64,000 nucleotides of DNA from Novosphingobium sp. (GTDB lineage: Bacteria; Pseudomonadota; Alphaproteobacteria; Sphingomonadales; Sphingomonadaceae), in the NCBI RefSeq assembly GCF_020852455.1, contig NZ_JADZAT010000007.1, forward strand, positions 1 to 64,000, read 5' to 3'. Positions within the stretch are counted from its first letter, which is position 1. Every line of letters starts with the position of its first letter. The notes under the pieces were generated by a model. It did not search any database. It saw only the letters and a list, made by a program, of their open reading frames with translations, and had not been told where the DNA came from. Made by a program: the position numbers and the translations under genes. This document shows, piece after piece, positions 1 to 8,615 of the stretch.

Positions 1-828
1 ATGCCCCCAGACACGTTGGCCGGCGATCTCGGCGGGGGTCTTCCCGCCCAGTTTCGAGTGCGGCCTGACCGTGTTGTAATCGTGCCGCCAGGCAGCGAGG
101 ACGAACCGGGCGTGAGCCAGTGATGTGAACAGCGTCTCGTTGAGGCATTCGTCCCGCAGGCGACCGTTGAAGCTCTCGACGAAGCCATTCTGCATGGGCT
201 TGCCCGGCGCGATGTAGTGCCACTCGACCCGGCGCTCCTGCGACCAGCGCAGGATGGCCGACGAGGTCAGTTCGGTGCCATTGTCGCTGACCACCGTGTG
301 TGGCTTGCCGCGGCTGCCCATCAGGCTGGTCAGTTCCCTGGCCACCCGAGCCCCCGACAGCGACGTATCGGCCACCAGCGCCAGGCATTCCCGCGTGTAG
401 TCATCGACCACGCACAGGATGCGGAAGCGCCGACCGCAGACCAGGCTGTCAGAGACGAAGTCGAGCGACCACCGCTGGTTCGGTCCATCTGGCAGCACCA
501 TCGGTGCCCGTGTGCCCAGCGCCCGTTTCCGGCCGCCACGGCGACGCACGCGCACCCCTTCCTCGCGGTAGATGCGCAGCAGCTTCTTGTGGTTGGGTGT
601 GATGCCCTCCCGCGCCAGCAGATAGCCCAGGCGGCGATAGCCGAACCGGCGACGCTCTGCCGCCAGCTCGCGCAACCGCTGCCGCAGCGCCCCGTCATCC
701 GGCCTCGTCGGCTCGTAACGGATCACCCTGCGGCTCACACCAACCAGTGCGCACGCCCGACGCTCGCTCACCCCGTGATGCTCCCGGGCATGGGCGACGG
801 CTTCCCGCTTAGCGCCGGGCGTTACCAT
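1..828 (-). CDS. IS3-family transposase OrfB (DDE integrase core), runs off the window edge
   Basis: This is the catalytic half of the IS3 transposase. I translated the minus strand from the ATG at 828, which directly follows the A7 slippery run, and found no stop before base 1 (276 codons). The three DDE-type segments are present: [19 protein letters not shown] and [14 protein letters not shown]. An arginine-rich helper region comes first. It is normally made as an OrfAB fusion by -1 frameshifting at about 829-836. The length is already near the full family length, so only the last few residues and the stop are likely missing. It acts on the element's own ends. Confidence 0.88.
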   Translation of the reverse strand, partial: MVTPGAKREAVAHAREHHGVSERRACALVGVSRRVIRYEPTRPDDGALRQRLRELAAERRRFGYRRLGYLLAREGITPNHKKLLRIYREEGVRVRRRGGRKRALGTRAPMVLPDGPNQRWSLDFVSDSLVCGRRFRILCVVDDYTRECLALVADTSLSGARVARELTSLMGSRGKPHTVVSDNGTELTSSAILRWSQERRVEWHYIAPGKPMQNGFVESFNGRLRDECLNETLFTSLAHARFVLAAWRHDYNTVRPHSKLGGKTPAEIAGQRVWGH

Positions 829-1088
829 TTTTTTGATGCCAGATCCTTCAGCACCGCGTTGTCCAGCATGGCCTCGGCCAGCAGCTTCTTGAGCCGCGAG
901 TTCTCCTCCTCGAGTGACCGCAGCCGCCGGGCCTCGGACACTTCCAGCCCGCCGAACTTCGACTTCCACTTGTAGAACGTTGCCGAGCTGATCCCGTGGC
1001 GGCGACAGACCTCGGCCGTCGCCATGCCCGCTTCCTGCTCCTTCAAAATCGCAATGATCTGCTCTTCGTTGAACCTGCTTCGCTTCAT
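822..1088 (-). CDS. IS3-family transposase OrfA (HTH protein)
   Basis: A small 88-residue protein with a helix-turn-helix of the HTH_8 type (about residues 8-50: [16 protein letters not shown], then [19 protein letters not shown]) and a C-terminal leucine-zipper-like helix rich in Leu and Glu. This is the DNA-recognition subunit that binds the IS ends and regulates transposition. It ends in ASKKW; the AAAAAAA run in its last codons is the frameshift site into OrfB, and the two frames overlap by 7 bases. Confidence 0.9.
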   Translation of the reverse strand: MKRSRFNEEQIIAILKEQEAGMATAEVCRRHGISSATFYKWKSKFGGLEVSEARRLRSLEEENSRLKKLLAEAMLDNAVLKDLASKKW

Positions 1089-1140
1089 ATCGTCCGACTC
1101 CTTGCGTCAGACTCTACCAAAAAGCGGTCACATTTCAGGG

Positions 1141-1968
1141 GAGCACGTCAGCGGCTTGCGACTGATGCAGGTAGGCTCGCGAGATCTAGCTTTCGGTTCG
1201 CTCTACGCGACAGGGTATTATCGCTACGAGCACCCACACGGAATCCTGCCTACGTTGCATCAAGCTTGGGGTGAAGCTGCAGCTGGTGGCTACTTCAATA
1301 TCGACCTCTTACACCCACCTCGCATTTCCGAATGTGATACCGTCGCAGCATTCAATAAGGGACGGCCCGTGCTCGCAGCCGCACATCGGATCGATCCTGC
1401 CACCCTTGTGATGGCGTTCAGTTACCACCTGGCGACCGAATTTCGGAATTCGTTGGTCTATTCTTGGCTAATCGTCGAGCAGCTTATCGGTCAAATTTGG
1501 GACGAGCTCTTTCTTTCCCAACGGATGTCGAAATTTCAGGAAAGGATCGGTCAATTGCAAGCAAGCGCTCGTTCCGCAGCAGTGCGGATTGAATTTCTTA
1601 CTGAAGCTGGCTTTGTAGACCGAAAGCTGTACCGCTATCTGCAACGCGCTCGAAGCGCACGCAACGACCTGATCCATAAGGGCTCAAAGCCTAGCCAAGG
1701 CGACTCCTATTTCTCCCTTGTTGCGCTAGCGCTCCTATTGGAGTTGATTTGCATCAAACGTTCCGTTCACTTTGACGCAAAGGCTTTGCTAAAGGGGTTC
1801 AGCAAAGGCGGTAGGCAACCAAAGCTTAAAGGCGTGATTCGGGCAGAGGAAGCGAACTGGTCGGCGGTCACACATTGGCGTGCGGTGAAGCCGATTCCCG
1901 GAGAGAAGCAATGGTCTGTCAGCTACGAGATGCGCCCCGGACTTGAGCTGGTGCGAACGGATCGCTGA
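1141..1968 (+). pseudogene. 5'-truncated HEPN-motif protein interrupted by the IS element
   Basis: The frame is open from inside the IS through to the stop at 1968, but native sequence only begins at the IS border near 1141, so the original N-terminus is gone. About 275 native residues remain. A conserved RNDLIH sequence (bases 1660-1677), preceded by a helical LYRYLQRARSA stretch, matches the RNxxxH ribonuclease motif of HEPN domains, which occur in toxin and anti-phage proteins. Base composition is clearly lower in GC than in the following genes, which suggests horizontal origin. An internal ATG at 1165 could still give a shortened protein. Family membership is inferred from one motif only. 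Confidence 0.55.
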
Positions 1969-2084
1969 ACCATTCAACCCCGCTATCGGTGGCAACAATT
2001 GAGTCGTTGTTGGCTTGACGTCTGACTTTTCACTTCAAGTCTATCCATGTCATTAGAAGCCATAGTGATAACCGATGCCCTCCA

Positions 2085-2897
2085 TCAGGTCATATAACTC
2101 CCGCCATTCGCCGTAAGCACCGAGCCCGTCACAAAGCTCGCATCATCGCTTGCCAGGAAGGCGACCGTCGCGGCGATCTCTGCCGGATCGGCCATCCGGC
2201 CCAGCGGGATTCCCGCTTCCATCGACTTGATCCATTCGTCCGGAATCCCCGCCATGATCGGCGTATTGGTCGGCCCGGGGGCGACCGCGTTGACGCGGAT
2301 TTTGCGGGGGGCGAGTTCGCGGGCCAGTTGCCGGGTCAGGCCCAGGATCGCGGCCTTGCTGGCGCAGTAGTGGACCGAGCCCTCGCCCGAAAAGGCGCTG
2401 GTTGAGCTGATGTTGACGATCGCGCCGGGGTTGCCGTCCTGGGCGAGCACCTTCACGAACTCGCGGCACAGATAGAATGCGCCGTTGAGGTTGACCGCCA
2501 GCACCCCGGCCCAGCCGTCATCCCCCATGTGGATCAAGTGATCAACGATCACGTCCGAGCTGCCCTTCTCCGCCAGTTCAGCATTGCGCTGGCCCATCGC
2601 GGCGTAGAACGCGTCCGAGCCATCGCCATCTGCGCGGCCGGTTCCGGCGTTGTTGACCGCAATGTCGAGCCGCCCGAAGGTCTTGCGCGCCGCGGCGACG
2701 CAGCGGGCGACATCGGCGCTGTCGGCCACGTTGCACTTCAGCGCCAGATCGGCACCGCTGGCCTTGGCCGAAGCCTCGTCCATGTCGAGCGCGGCGACCT
2801 TTGCGCCATCGGCCTGCAAGCGTTTGACGATCGCGGCGCCGATCCCGCGCCCTGCGCCGGTGACGATTGCTGCGCGTCCTGCCAGTCTTGCGGTCAT
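2085..2897 (-). CDS. Classical SDR oxidoreductase
   Basis: NAD(P)-dependent alcohol/ketone oxidoreductase of the short-chain dehydrogenase family, about 270 residues. The Rossmann motif TGAGRGIG is near the N-terminus, followed by NNAG, the catalytic serine in NISSTSAFSG and the YxxxK pair in YCASK. An insertion between NNAG and the serine (about residues 88-120, DGDGSDAFYAAMGQRN) is longer than usual and may shape the substrate pocket. I prefer ATG at 2897 over GTG at 2903 because GAGGAG is then better spaced. It is a monocistronic minus-strand gene at the edge of the catabolic region. Substrate unknown; a cyclic alcohol is plausible from the neighbourhood. Confidence 0.85.
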   Translation of the reverse strand: MTARLAGRAAIVTGAGRGIGAAIVKRLQADGAKVAALDMDEASAKASGADLALKCNVADSADVARCVAAARKTFGRLDIAVNNAGTGRADGDGSDAFYAAMGQRNAELAEKGSSDVIVDHLIHMGDDGWAGVLAVNLNGAFYLCREFVKVLAQDGNPGAIVNISSTSAFSGEGSVHYCASKAAILGLTRQLARELAPRKIRVNAVAPGPTNTPIMAGIPDEWIKSMEAGIPLGRMADPAEIAATVAFLASDDASFVTGSVLTANGGSYMT

Positions 2898-2936
2898 TTC
2901 CACCTGCTCCTCAAATTCACCAAATCTGATCCAGTT

Positions 2937-3036
2937 CCGTTCGTCCTGAGCCTGTCGAAGGACCGCTTTTCTTCAAGCGGCAATGCGGGAGGCTCGAAGA
3001 ACAAGAACAGTCCTTCGACAAGCTCAGGACGAACGG
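2937..3036. repeat. Intergenic inverted repeat, type 1
   Basis: Two arms of about 27 bases face each other: 2937-2963 (contains TTCGTCCTGAGCCTGTCGAA) and 3010-3036 (contains TTCGACAAGCTCAGGACGAA). They differ at one or two positions. Sequences of this type are common in intergenic spaces of sphingomonads and resemble REP/BIME-like units; that statement is from memory. The repeat sits between the SDR at 2085-2897 and the 3' end of the KstD-like gene. Confidence 0.8.
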
Positions 3037-3087
3037 GCTTGGGGGACGGACTGGGGGTCGGGGATCAAGAGCTCCCCTCCCCTGCCC

Positions 3088-4779
3088 TCACCCATTCGCC
3101 CCGGTCATCTCACGCGCGGCGACATAGCCGAAGGTCATCGCCGGGCCGATCGTCACCCCCGCGCCCGGATAGCTTTCGCCCATCGCGCTGGCCGCGTTGT
3201 TGCCCACCGCGTAGAGGCCGGGGATCGGCTTGCCGCCCTTGCCCAGCACCTGCGCCTTGGCGTTGGTCTTGAGCCCGCCATTGGTGCCGATATCGCCGGG
3301 GTAGATCGGCAGGGCATAGAACGGCCCCTGATCGAGCGGACGCAGGCACGGATTGGGAGTTTGCGATGGATCGCCGTACATCTTGTCATAGGCCGCTTCG
3401 CCGCGGTGGAAATCGGGGTCCTCGCCCTTGGCGGCGTGCTGGTTGAACCGGGCGACGGTGGCCGACAGCGCGGTGGGATTGACGCCCATTTCGCGCGCCA
3501 GGGCCTCGATGCTGTTGCCCTTCTTGAGGATCGTCTTGACCGCACCGCTGAGCAGGAAATCGGGCCAGCCGGGATAGACCGGTCCCATCGGGAACTTCTT
3601 GCGGTAGGTGCCATCGAACACCATCCAGCTGGGGCTGGCATCGCCGTGTTCGGCCTGACGCCGGGCCATCGCCTGCCCGGTGACGTGGTACGAGCTGGCC
3701 TCGTTCCAGTAGCGTTCGCCCTTCTGGCTGACCATGATGCAGCCGGGCAGCGCGCGCTCGATCGTGCACAGCCGCCCGCCGGGTTCGCCCGGCACGTAGA
3801 ACACCGGGGCGGCCCAGGTGCTCTGCATGTTCAGCGTTTCGGCGCCCAGCGCCTGCCCGGCGCGGATCGAATCCCCGGTGTTCGAAGGGACCCCGCCCGA
3901 ATAGGTGGCATTGGGATAGAGCGGCATCTCCGCCCCGCGCATTTCGGCGTTCTTGTCGAACCCGCCGGCAGCCAGCACCACGCCCTTCTTCGCGCGGATC
4001 CGGAACGGCTTTCCGCCCCGGCTGATCACTGCGCCGGTAACCTTCCCGTCTTCCTCGACCAGTTCCTGCATCGGGTTGCTCAGCCACAGCGGCACGCCCT
4101 TCTGGTTGAGCGCAAGGCGCAGTCCGCCCGCCAGCGCATTGCCCAGCGTCAGGCGCCGGTCCTTGCGCGACTTGAAGCGGAACGGCAGGTCCAGCCAGTA
4201 CCGCGCCAGCGACTTCACCAGATGCAGGAACCAGCCCTTCTGCTTGTAGAGCAGGATGTAGGTCTCGTCGAAATGCCAGTTGAGATAGCCGAACAGGTTG
4301 GCTGCGGGGGATGAGAAGCGCAGCGTTTCGACATCCTTGCCCAGCTGTTTGCCATCGAGCGGCAGCGGCATGTGGGTGCGAAAACCGGTGGGCGATCCGC
4401 CGGGGTTTTCGGCATGGTAGTCCGGATAGGGGAAGGCCATGTATTCGATCGCGGTATGCTCGGTCACCCAGCGCAGCATCGGCGCGGCGTTTTCGACGAA
4501 GGCGCGGATGTTCTCATCGGGCACGTTCTTGGCCGAGAGGTTGCGGACATATTTGAACGCATCGTCCAGGTTGTCCTCGAACCCGGCGGCGCGGGCCTGA
4601 TCGCTCCCCGGAATCCAGATCCCTGCACCCGATGTGGCCGAGGTGCCGCCCCACAGCCTGTCCTTTTCAACGATCAGCACATCGGCCCCGCTGCTGGCCG
4701 AAACCAGCGCCGAGAGCATCCCGCCCGCGCCCGATCCGATCACCAGAACATCGACTTCCTTGTCCCACTGGGTGCTCAT
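3088..4779 (-). CDS. 3-ketosteroid delta-1-dehydrogenase-like FAD flavoprotein
   Basis: FAD-dependent dehydrogenase of 563 residues from the fumarate-reductase/KstD superfamily, the size usual for KstD. The FAD-binding GSGAGG is at residues 15-20 and is followed by EKDRLWGGTSATSG. Two KstD-like segments are visible: YPDYHAENPGG (about 118-128) and FYALPIYPGDIGTNGG (from 487), then GESYPGAGVTIGPAMTFGY at the C-terminus. Known KstDs introduce a 1,2 double bond into ring A of 3-ketosteroids using tyrosines in such segments. It is the last gene of a six-gene minus-strand operon and overlaps the upstream SDR by 4 bases (ATGA). The true substrate could be another cyclic ketone. Confidence 0.8.
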   Translation of the reverse strand: MSTQWDKEVDVLVIGSGAGGMLSALVSASSGADVLIVEKDRLWGGTSATSGAGIWIPGSDQARAAGFEDNLDDAFKYVRNLSAKNVPDENIRAFVENAAPMLRWVTEHTAIEYMAFPYPDYHAENPGGSPTGFRTHMPLPLDGKQLGKDVETLRFSSPAANLFGYLNWHFDETYILLYKQKGWFLHLVKSLARYWLDLPFRFKSRKDRRLTLGNALAGGLRLALNQKGVPLWLSNPMQELVEEDGKVTGAVISRGGKPFRIRAKKGVVLAAGGFDKNAEMRGAEMPLYPNATYSGGVPSNTGDSIRAGQALGAETLNMQSTWAAPVFYVPGEPGGRLCTIERALPGCIMVSQKGERYWNEASSYHVTGQAMARRQAEHGDASPSWMVFDGTYRKKFPMGPVYPGWPDFLLSGAVKTILKKGNSIEALAREMGVNPTALSATVARFNQHAAKGEDPDFHRGEAAYDKMYGDPSQTPNPCLRPLDQGPFYALPIYPGDIGTNGGLKTNAKAQVLGKGGKPIPGLYAVGNNAASAMGESYPGAGVTIGPAMTFGYVAAREMTGANG

Positions 4780-5576
4780 TGCGATTGGCCTTCTGCACTG
4801 AAATATTCGGGAGACTGCCCGGCCAGGATCGCCTTGTTGCGGATCGAGAAGATCGGCTCAAGGCTTTCGGGCTGGGGAATGATCCAGTAGTCGCCGCGTT
4901 CGACCGCGTCGTGGACCAGCACTGCGAATTCATCCGGGGTGAGCCCGTTCTGATCGAGCAGCGCGGTCAGATACTGGTGGAACTGCGCCGCACCTTCAGG
5001 TGGCGGCTCGCGGAAGATCTCGGTCTTCACCGGCCCCGGGGCGAGCAGCGAAACCTCAACCTTGGAGCCGAGCATTTTCAGCTCGCCCGCCAGGCATTCG
5101 GTCAGCGCGACCACCGCGAACTTGGTCGCCGAATAGGGCGCCATCAGCGGCGATGGCAGGAACCCGCCGACCGAGGCGGTGTTGACGATCCGCGCCGGGC
5201 GGTCCGCCGCGATCAGCCGCGGCACGAAGGCGCGCATGGTGCCCACCACGCCCGCCAGGTTGACCTCGATGACCTTGTGCCAAGTCTCGACCGGGATCTC
5301 CCAGCTGAAGCCCGTGGCGAGCACCCCGGCGTTGGCGAACAGCAGATCGACCTGGCCATGCGCCGCCCAGGCCGCGTCGGCCAATGCTTCCAGCGCGGCA
5401 GGATCGGTGACATCGCAGGGGACTGCCAGAGCCTGAGCGCCGATCTCCCCCGCGACCGCAGCCAGGGCGGCCTCGTCGCGGTCGGCCAGCACCACCTGCA
5501 TGCCCCGCCGCGCCGCCTCGCGCGCCAGCCCCGCGCCAATCCCGCTGGCCGCGCCGGTGATGACCGCCACGCTCAC
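4776..5576 (-). CDS. Classical SDR oxidoreductase
   Basis: SDR of 266 residues with TGAASGIG, FANAG in place of the common NNAG, a catalytic serine in NTASVGGF and YSATK as the YxxxK pair. The C-terminal part (GDYWIIPQPESLEPIFSIRNK) is longer than in the minimal family. The start is GTG at 5576, three bases after the stop of the upstream gene and preceded by a GGGGGAT element. The 3' end overlaps the KstD-like gene, so the two are translationally coupled. It probably oxidises or reduces a ring or side-chain hydroxyl in the same pathway; the substrate cannot be inferred. Confidence 0.85.
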   Translation of the reverse strand: MSVAVITGAASGIGAGLAREAARRGMQVVLADRDEAALAAVAGEIGAQALAVPCDVTDPAALEALADAAWAAHGQVDLLFANAGVLATGFSWEIPVETWHKVIEVNLAGVVGTMRAFVPRLIAADRPARIVNTASVGGFLPSPLMAPYSATKFAVVALTECLAGELKMLGSKVEVSLLAPGPVKTEIFREPPPEGAAQFHQYLTALLDQNGLTPDEFAVLVHDAVERGDYWIIPQPESLEPIFSIRNKAILAGQSPEYFSAEGQSQ

Positions 5577-5579
5577 CCG

Positions 5580-6482
5580 CTATCCCCCGAACTGCGCCGC
5601 GACATCGGCGACCGCGTTGGCCACATCGTTGCGGGCATAGCCCAGCAGCGCCACCTCGTCGGCCGGGGGATTGACCCGCACCCAGTTGCCGCGCCCTTGC
5701 GGGATCGCGACATCGGGCAGCAAGGGCTGTTCGGCATCGCGCTCCTCAACCGTCACGTCGCTGCCCACGGCATCGAAGAACAGCTGGAAATAGTCGCGGA
5801 ACGACAGGTTCTCGTCGCCGACCAGATAGGCCTTGCCCGGCTCCCCGCGCAGCAAGGCGCCCTCGATCGCCTGGCTGAGCGAGCGGAACGACATGAAATT
5901 GGTCCCGCCGGTGGGGGCATAGGGCTCGATTCCGATCTGGCCCTTGGCCCATTGCACATAGGGCCCGAATATCGCCGAGGGCAGCCCGGGAACCGATCCG
6001 ACCATGAACGGCGCGTTGACGCTGATCACGTCGAACCCGGGCGCGCCCTCGGCCCGCGCGCCTTCGCAGGCGGCCTTGCGGCTGCGGATATAGCCGTTGT
6101 GCTCCAGCAGGCGCGGTTCGGCCTGGTGGTAGTAGGAACCAAGCTGGATCGCGCGGCTAACCCCGGCTTCGCGGCAGGCCTTGAACAGGGCCGGCACGGC
6201 CACATGGTTGGCCTGGTAGAGGAATTCGGCAAAGTCCGACCCCGGCGGCACGTGGCGCGGATCGTTGCCGGCGGCGAAGACCACCCAGTCGAACCCGGAC
6301 AGCCGTTCGGGCGTGTAATCGCCGGCGATGTAATCGCCCTGGACAAAGGGCATCGCCGCCATCGGCGTAGCGGGATGCGCGGGGTTGCGCCCGCCGATGC
6401 TGACCTCATGCCCCTGCGCGGCCAGGTGGATCGCGGCGTGCCCGCCCAGCGCACCGGTGCCGCCGATGACCAGTACCTTCAT
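5580..6482 (-). CDS. NAD-dependent epimerase/dehydratase-like (extended SDR) protein
   Basis: About 300 residues starting MKVLVIGGTGALGG, a GGTGxxGG Rossmann motif typical of extended or atypical SDRs, followed by a dinucleotide-binding GGRNPAHP segment. The usual YxxxK is not obvious: SYYHQAEPR is in the expected area without the lysine spacing, so this may be an atypical, isoflavone-reductase-like member. I chose ATG at 6482 rather than a longer frame because it overlaps the stop of the SnoaL-like gene (ATGA) and begins exactly at the Rossmann strand. It is part of the 8503-3088 operon. Function unknown beyond nucleotide-dependent redox chemistry. Confidence 0.78.
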   Translation of the reverse strand: MKVLVIGGTGALGGHAAIHLAAQGHEVSIGGRNPAHPATPMAAMPFVQGDYIAGDYTPERLSGFDWVVFAAGNDPRHVPPGSDFAEFLYQANHVAVPALFKACREAGVSRAIQLGSYYHQAEPRLLEHNGYIRSRKAACEGARAEGAPGFDVISVNAPFMVGSVPGLPSAIFGPYVQWAKGQIGIEPYAPTGGTNFMSFRSLSQAIEGALLRGEPGKAYLVGDENLSFRDYFQLFFDAVGSDVTVEERDAEQPLLPDVAIPQGRGNWVRVNPPADEVALLGYARNDVANAVADVAAQFGG

Positions 6483-6892
6483 TGTCCTGCCTCCACCTGG
6501 GCCTTGATCGGCCGGACTTCTTCCCAATCAACGATCAACCGGCGGTGGGCAAAGCGCCAGGTGCCTTCATCCTTGCGCCACTGGTCTTGATACCTGATCG
6601 CCCAGACCAGCAGCTGGTCACTGTCCTTGAGCACGTGCTCGGCGCTGCAATAGGTTTCGCCGCTGGCCCGGTCGCCGTCGACTTCGGCCACCACCTGAAA
6701 GATCCGGTGCTGGGTTACCTTGAACATCTGCCCCAGCACATCGAGCAGGCCCAGCACGGCTTCGCGCCCGGTATGGCAAAAGCCGGGGCCTTCCAGCACC
6801 ACATCCTCGGTCATCACCGCGCTCCACAGCGCCGGGTCGCGCCGGTCGGCGCCCAGCGCATAGAGTTCGGCGCAGCGCCGCAATTCGTCCAT
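6479..6892 (-). CDS. SnoaL/NTF2-like small protein
   Basis: A 137-residue protein with the layout of the SnoaL/NTF2-like fold: N-terminal helices (DELRRCAELYALGADRRD), then ALWSAVMTEDVVLEGPG and a series of beta strands ending in WRFAHRRLIVDWE. The fold is shared by ketosteroid isomerase, scytalone dehydratase and polyketide cyclases, and members often isomerise, dehydrate or bind cyclic compounds. It is coupled to both neighbours by short spacings (4-base overlap downstream, 4-base gap upstream). One of three SnoaL-type proteins in the region. The specific reaction is unknown. Confidence 0.75.
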   Translation of the reverse strand: MDELRRCAELYALGADRRDPALWSAVMTEDVVLEGPGFCHTGREAVLGLLDVLGQMFKVTQHRIFQVVAEVDGDRASGETYCSAEHVLKDSDQLLVWAIRYQDQWRKDEGTWRFAHRRLIVDWEEVRPIKAQVEAGQ

Positions 6893-6896
6893 CGCT

Positions 6897-7736
6897 TCAG
6901 CCTTCCGGAAATTCGATCGCGTTGCCGCTGATCAGGGGGGTGTTGGTCCATTGCCCTTGCGGCGTGCGGTACCAGCCCGAAGCCGCCAGCGCGCCGCCAT
7001 CGACGTGGATCGTGGTGCCGGTGACCCAGCCCGACAGCTCGCTCGCCAGATAGAGCGCCGCGCCCGCACAGTCCTGCGGCTGGCCGAACCGGCCGAGCGG
7101 GATCCACTTGTCCAGATGCGCGCGGTTCTTCGCCGGGAGCACATAGTCGAGTGCCAGCTGCGGGGTGTCGGTGGTTTCCGGCGCGATCGCGTTGACGCGG
7201 ATGCCCTCCGGCGCCAGCTCGAGCGCCAGGCTTTGCGTGAAGCCGGTAATCCCGGCCTTGGCTGCGCCATAGACCACGCAGTTGGGAATGCCCCGGAACG
7301 CCTCGATCGAACTGACGCTGATCACGCCCGATCCCGGTGCGGCCTTGCGCAGCAGCGGGATCAGCGCGCGGGTAACCTTCATCACCTGGGTCAGGTTGGT
7401 CGTCAGCACCCGGTCGCAATCGTCCTCGCTCATCGTTTCAAGCGGACCCATGACGAGGAAGTCGCCGACATTGTTGACCAGCAAGTCAAGCTTGCCGAAA
7501 GCGCGTTCCGCTTCGCCCACCAGCGCGCTGACATCGGCGCTGCGGGTCACATCGCCATCCAGCACCAGCACATCGGGCATCTCCGCGCGCAGGGCATCGG
7601 CGCGGTCGGCGCGGTGCTCGATAGTCATCACCCGCGCGCCCGCGCCGGCAAAGGCCTCGACAATCGAGCGGCCGATCCCGACCCCGCCCCCGGTAACGAG
7701 AACGCACTTGCCCGAAAAGTCGAAGCTTGCGCTCAC
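6897..7736 (-). CDS. Classical SDR oxidoreductase
   Basis: SDR of 279 residues: TGGGVGIG cofactor motif, NNVG, catalytic serine in SVSSIEAF and YGAAK. The C-terminus has an extra tail (WYRTPQGQWTNTPLISGNAIEFPEG) beyond the standard GG-containing end, which may cap the active site. The start is GTG at 7736 and overlaps the stop of the upstream SDR (GTGA), so the two SDRs are co-translated. It is the second gene of the operon starting at 8503. Substrate unknown. Confidence 0.85.
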   Translation of the reverse strand: MSASFDFSGKCVLVTGGGVGIGRSIVEAFAGAGARVMTIEHRADRADALRAEMPDVLVLDGDVTRSADVSALVGEAERAFGKLDLLVNNVGDFLVMGPLETMSEDDCDRVLTTNLTQVMKVTRALIPLLRKAAPGSGVISVSSIEAFRGIPNCVVYGAAKAGITGFTQSLALELAPEGIRVNAIAPETTDTPQLALDYVLPAKNRAHLDKWIPLGRFGQPQDCAGAALYLASELSGWVTGTTIHVDGGALAASGWYRTPQGQWTNTPLISGNAIEFPEG

Positions 7737-8503
7737 GACGGAATGTAGAGCTGCGCCGCCTTGCCGCCATCAACCGGCAATGCCACCCCGGTGATGTAGC
7801 TGGCCGCATCCGACAGCAGGAAGACGATCGCTTCGGCCAGTTCGTTGGGCTGGCCGCCGCGCTGCATCGGGATCGCGGCCATGGTCCGCGCGGCAGCATC
7901 GCCGGCCTTCTGGGCCCAGTCCTCGGTCGCGGCGGTCATCACCTGGCCGGGGACGATCGCGTTGACGCGGACATTGGCCGGCGCGCCTTCCATCGCCGCG
8001 CAGGCGGTGAAATGGGTCAGCGCGGCCTTCGAAGCCGAATAGCTGGCCATATAGGGTGCAGCGCGGATTCCGGTGGTCGAGGAAATGTTGACGATCGAGC
8101 CGCTGCCGGCCTTCATCATGATCTTCATCGCCTCACGCGTGCCGACGAACACCGCCTCGGCATTGACGGCGAAATCCTTGCGCCAGTGGTCGGTCGAAAG
8201 GTGGGTCAGCGGCGCGTAGTGCACCGACATGGCATTGTTCACCAGCATGTCGAGCCGCCCGTGGCGCTGGGCAATGTCCTGGATCAGCGCAATGAACGCC
8301 GCCTCGTCCGACACGTCGAGCTGATGCGCTTCGAAAGTACCGAGCCCGCCCAGTTCCTTGGTCGAGGCATCGAGCAGTTCCTGCCGCCGTCCGCAGATTG
8401 CCACCACTGCCCCGCGTTCGAGCAGCAGCCGCGCGGTTGCCCGGCCAATGCCATCGCTGCCCCCGGTGACCAGCGCCACCTTGCCTGAAAGGTCTCGACT
8501 CAC
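7733..8503 (-). CDS. Classical SDR oxidoreductase, first gene of the operon
   Basis: SDR of 256 residues with TGGSDGIG, NNAM instead of NNAG, serine in NISSTTGIR and YSASK. The start is GTG at 8503 with AAGGA about 10 bases upstream. It leads the minus-strand operon 8503-3088 (SDR, SDR, SnoaL-like, epimerase-like, SDR, KstD-like). It is transcribed away from the SDR at 8616, and the shared spacer carries the TGCGTAA-type element seen in other catabolic promoters of the window. Substrate unknown. Confidence 0.85.
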   Translation of the reverse strand: MSRDLSGKVALVTGGSDGIGRATARLLLERGAVVAICGRRQELLDASTKELGGLGTFEAHQLDVSDEAAFIALIQDIAQRHGRLDMLVNNAMSVHYAPLTHLSTDHWRKDFAVNAEAVFVGTREAMKIMMKAGSGSIVNISSTTGIRAAPYMASYSASKAALTHFTACAAMEGAPANVRVNAIVPGQVMTAATEDWAQKAGDAAARTMAAIPMQRGGQPNELAEAIVFLLSDAASYITGVALPVDGGKAAQLYIPS

Positions 8504-8532
8504 GATAAAGTATCCTTCTCCCTATCCTTCGA

Positions 8533-8577
8533 CGCATTTTGCGGTTAGAAGGGGGTGAAAGTCAACGCCATGCGTAA
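8533..8577. promoter_or_regulatory. Divergent promoter region with CGCA/TGCG elements
   Basis: The spacer between the two divergent SDR genes holds a perfect short inverted repeat CGCATTTTGCG (8533-8543) and a TGCGTAA element (8571-8577). Related elements recur in seven other intergenic regions of the catabolic part, so this is a candidate operator. The bound regulator is not known; the local Lrp/AsnC pair is one candidate. Confidence 0.4.
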
Positions 8578-8615
8578 CAATGGCGAAAAGAAATTACGTG
8601 ATTGGGGATTTGCAG

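Larger units (their letters stand above)
1..1138 (-). mobile_element. IS3-family insertion sequence, one end only
   Basis: The element is read leftward and contains an orfA/orfB pair joined at a run of seven A, the usual arrangement for programmed -1 frameshifting in IS3-family elements. The right-hand terminus probably lies near 1137-1141, where the minus strand reads TGAAATGTGACCGCTTTTTG ahead of orfA. The left terminus is outside the window, so target duplications and completeness cannot be judged. The insertion cuts into the coding frame that continues to 1968. The family call rests on the frameshift layout and DDE motifs; the IS407-like subgroup is a guess. Confidence 0.85.
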
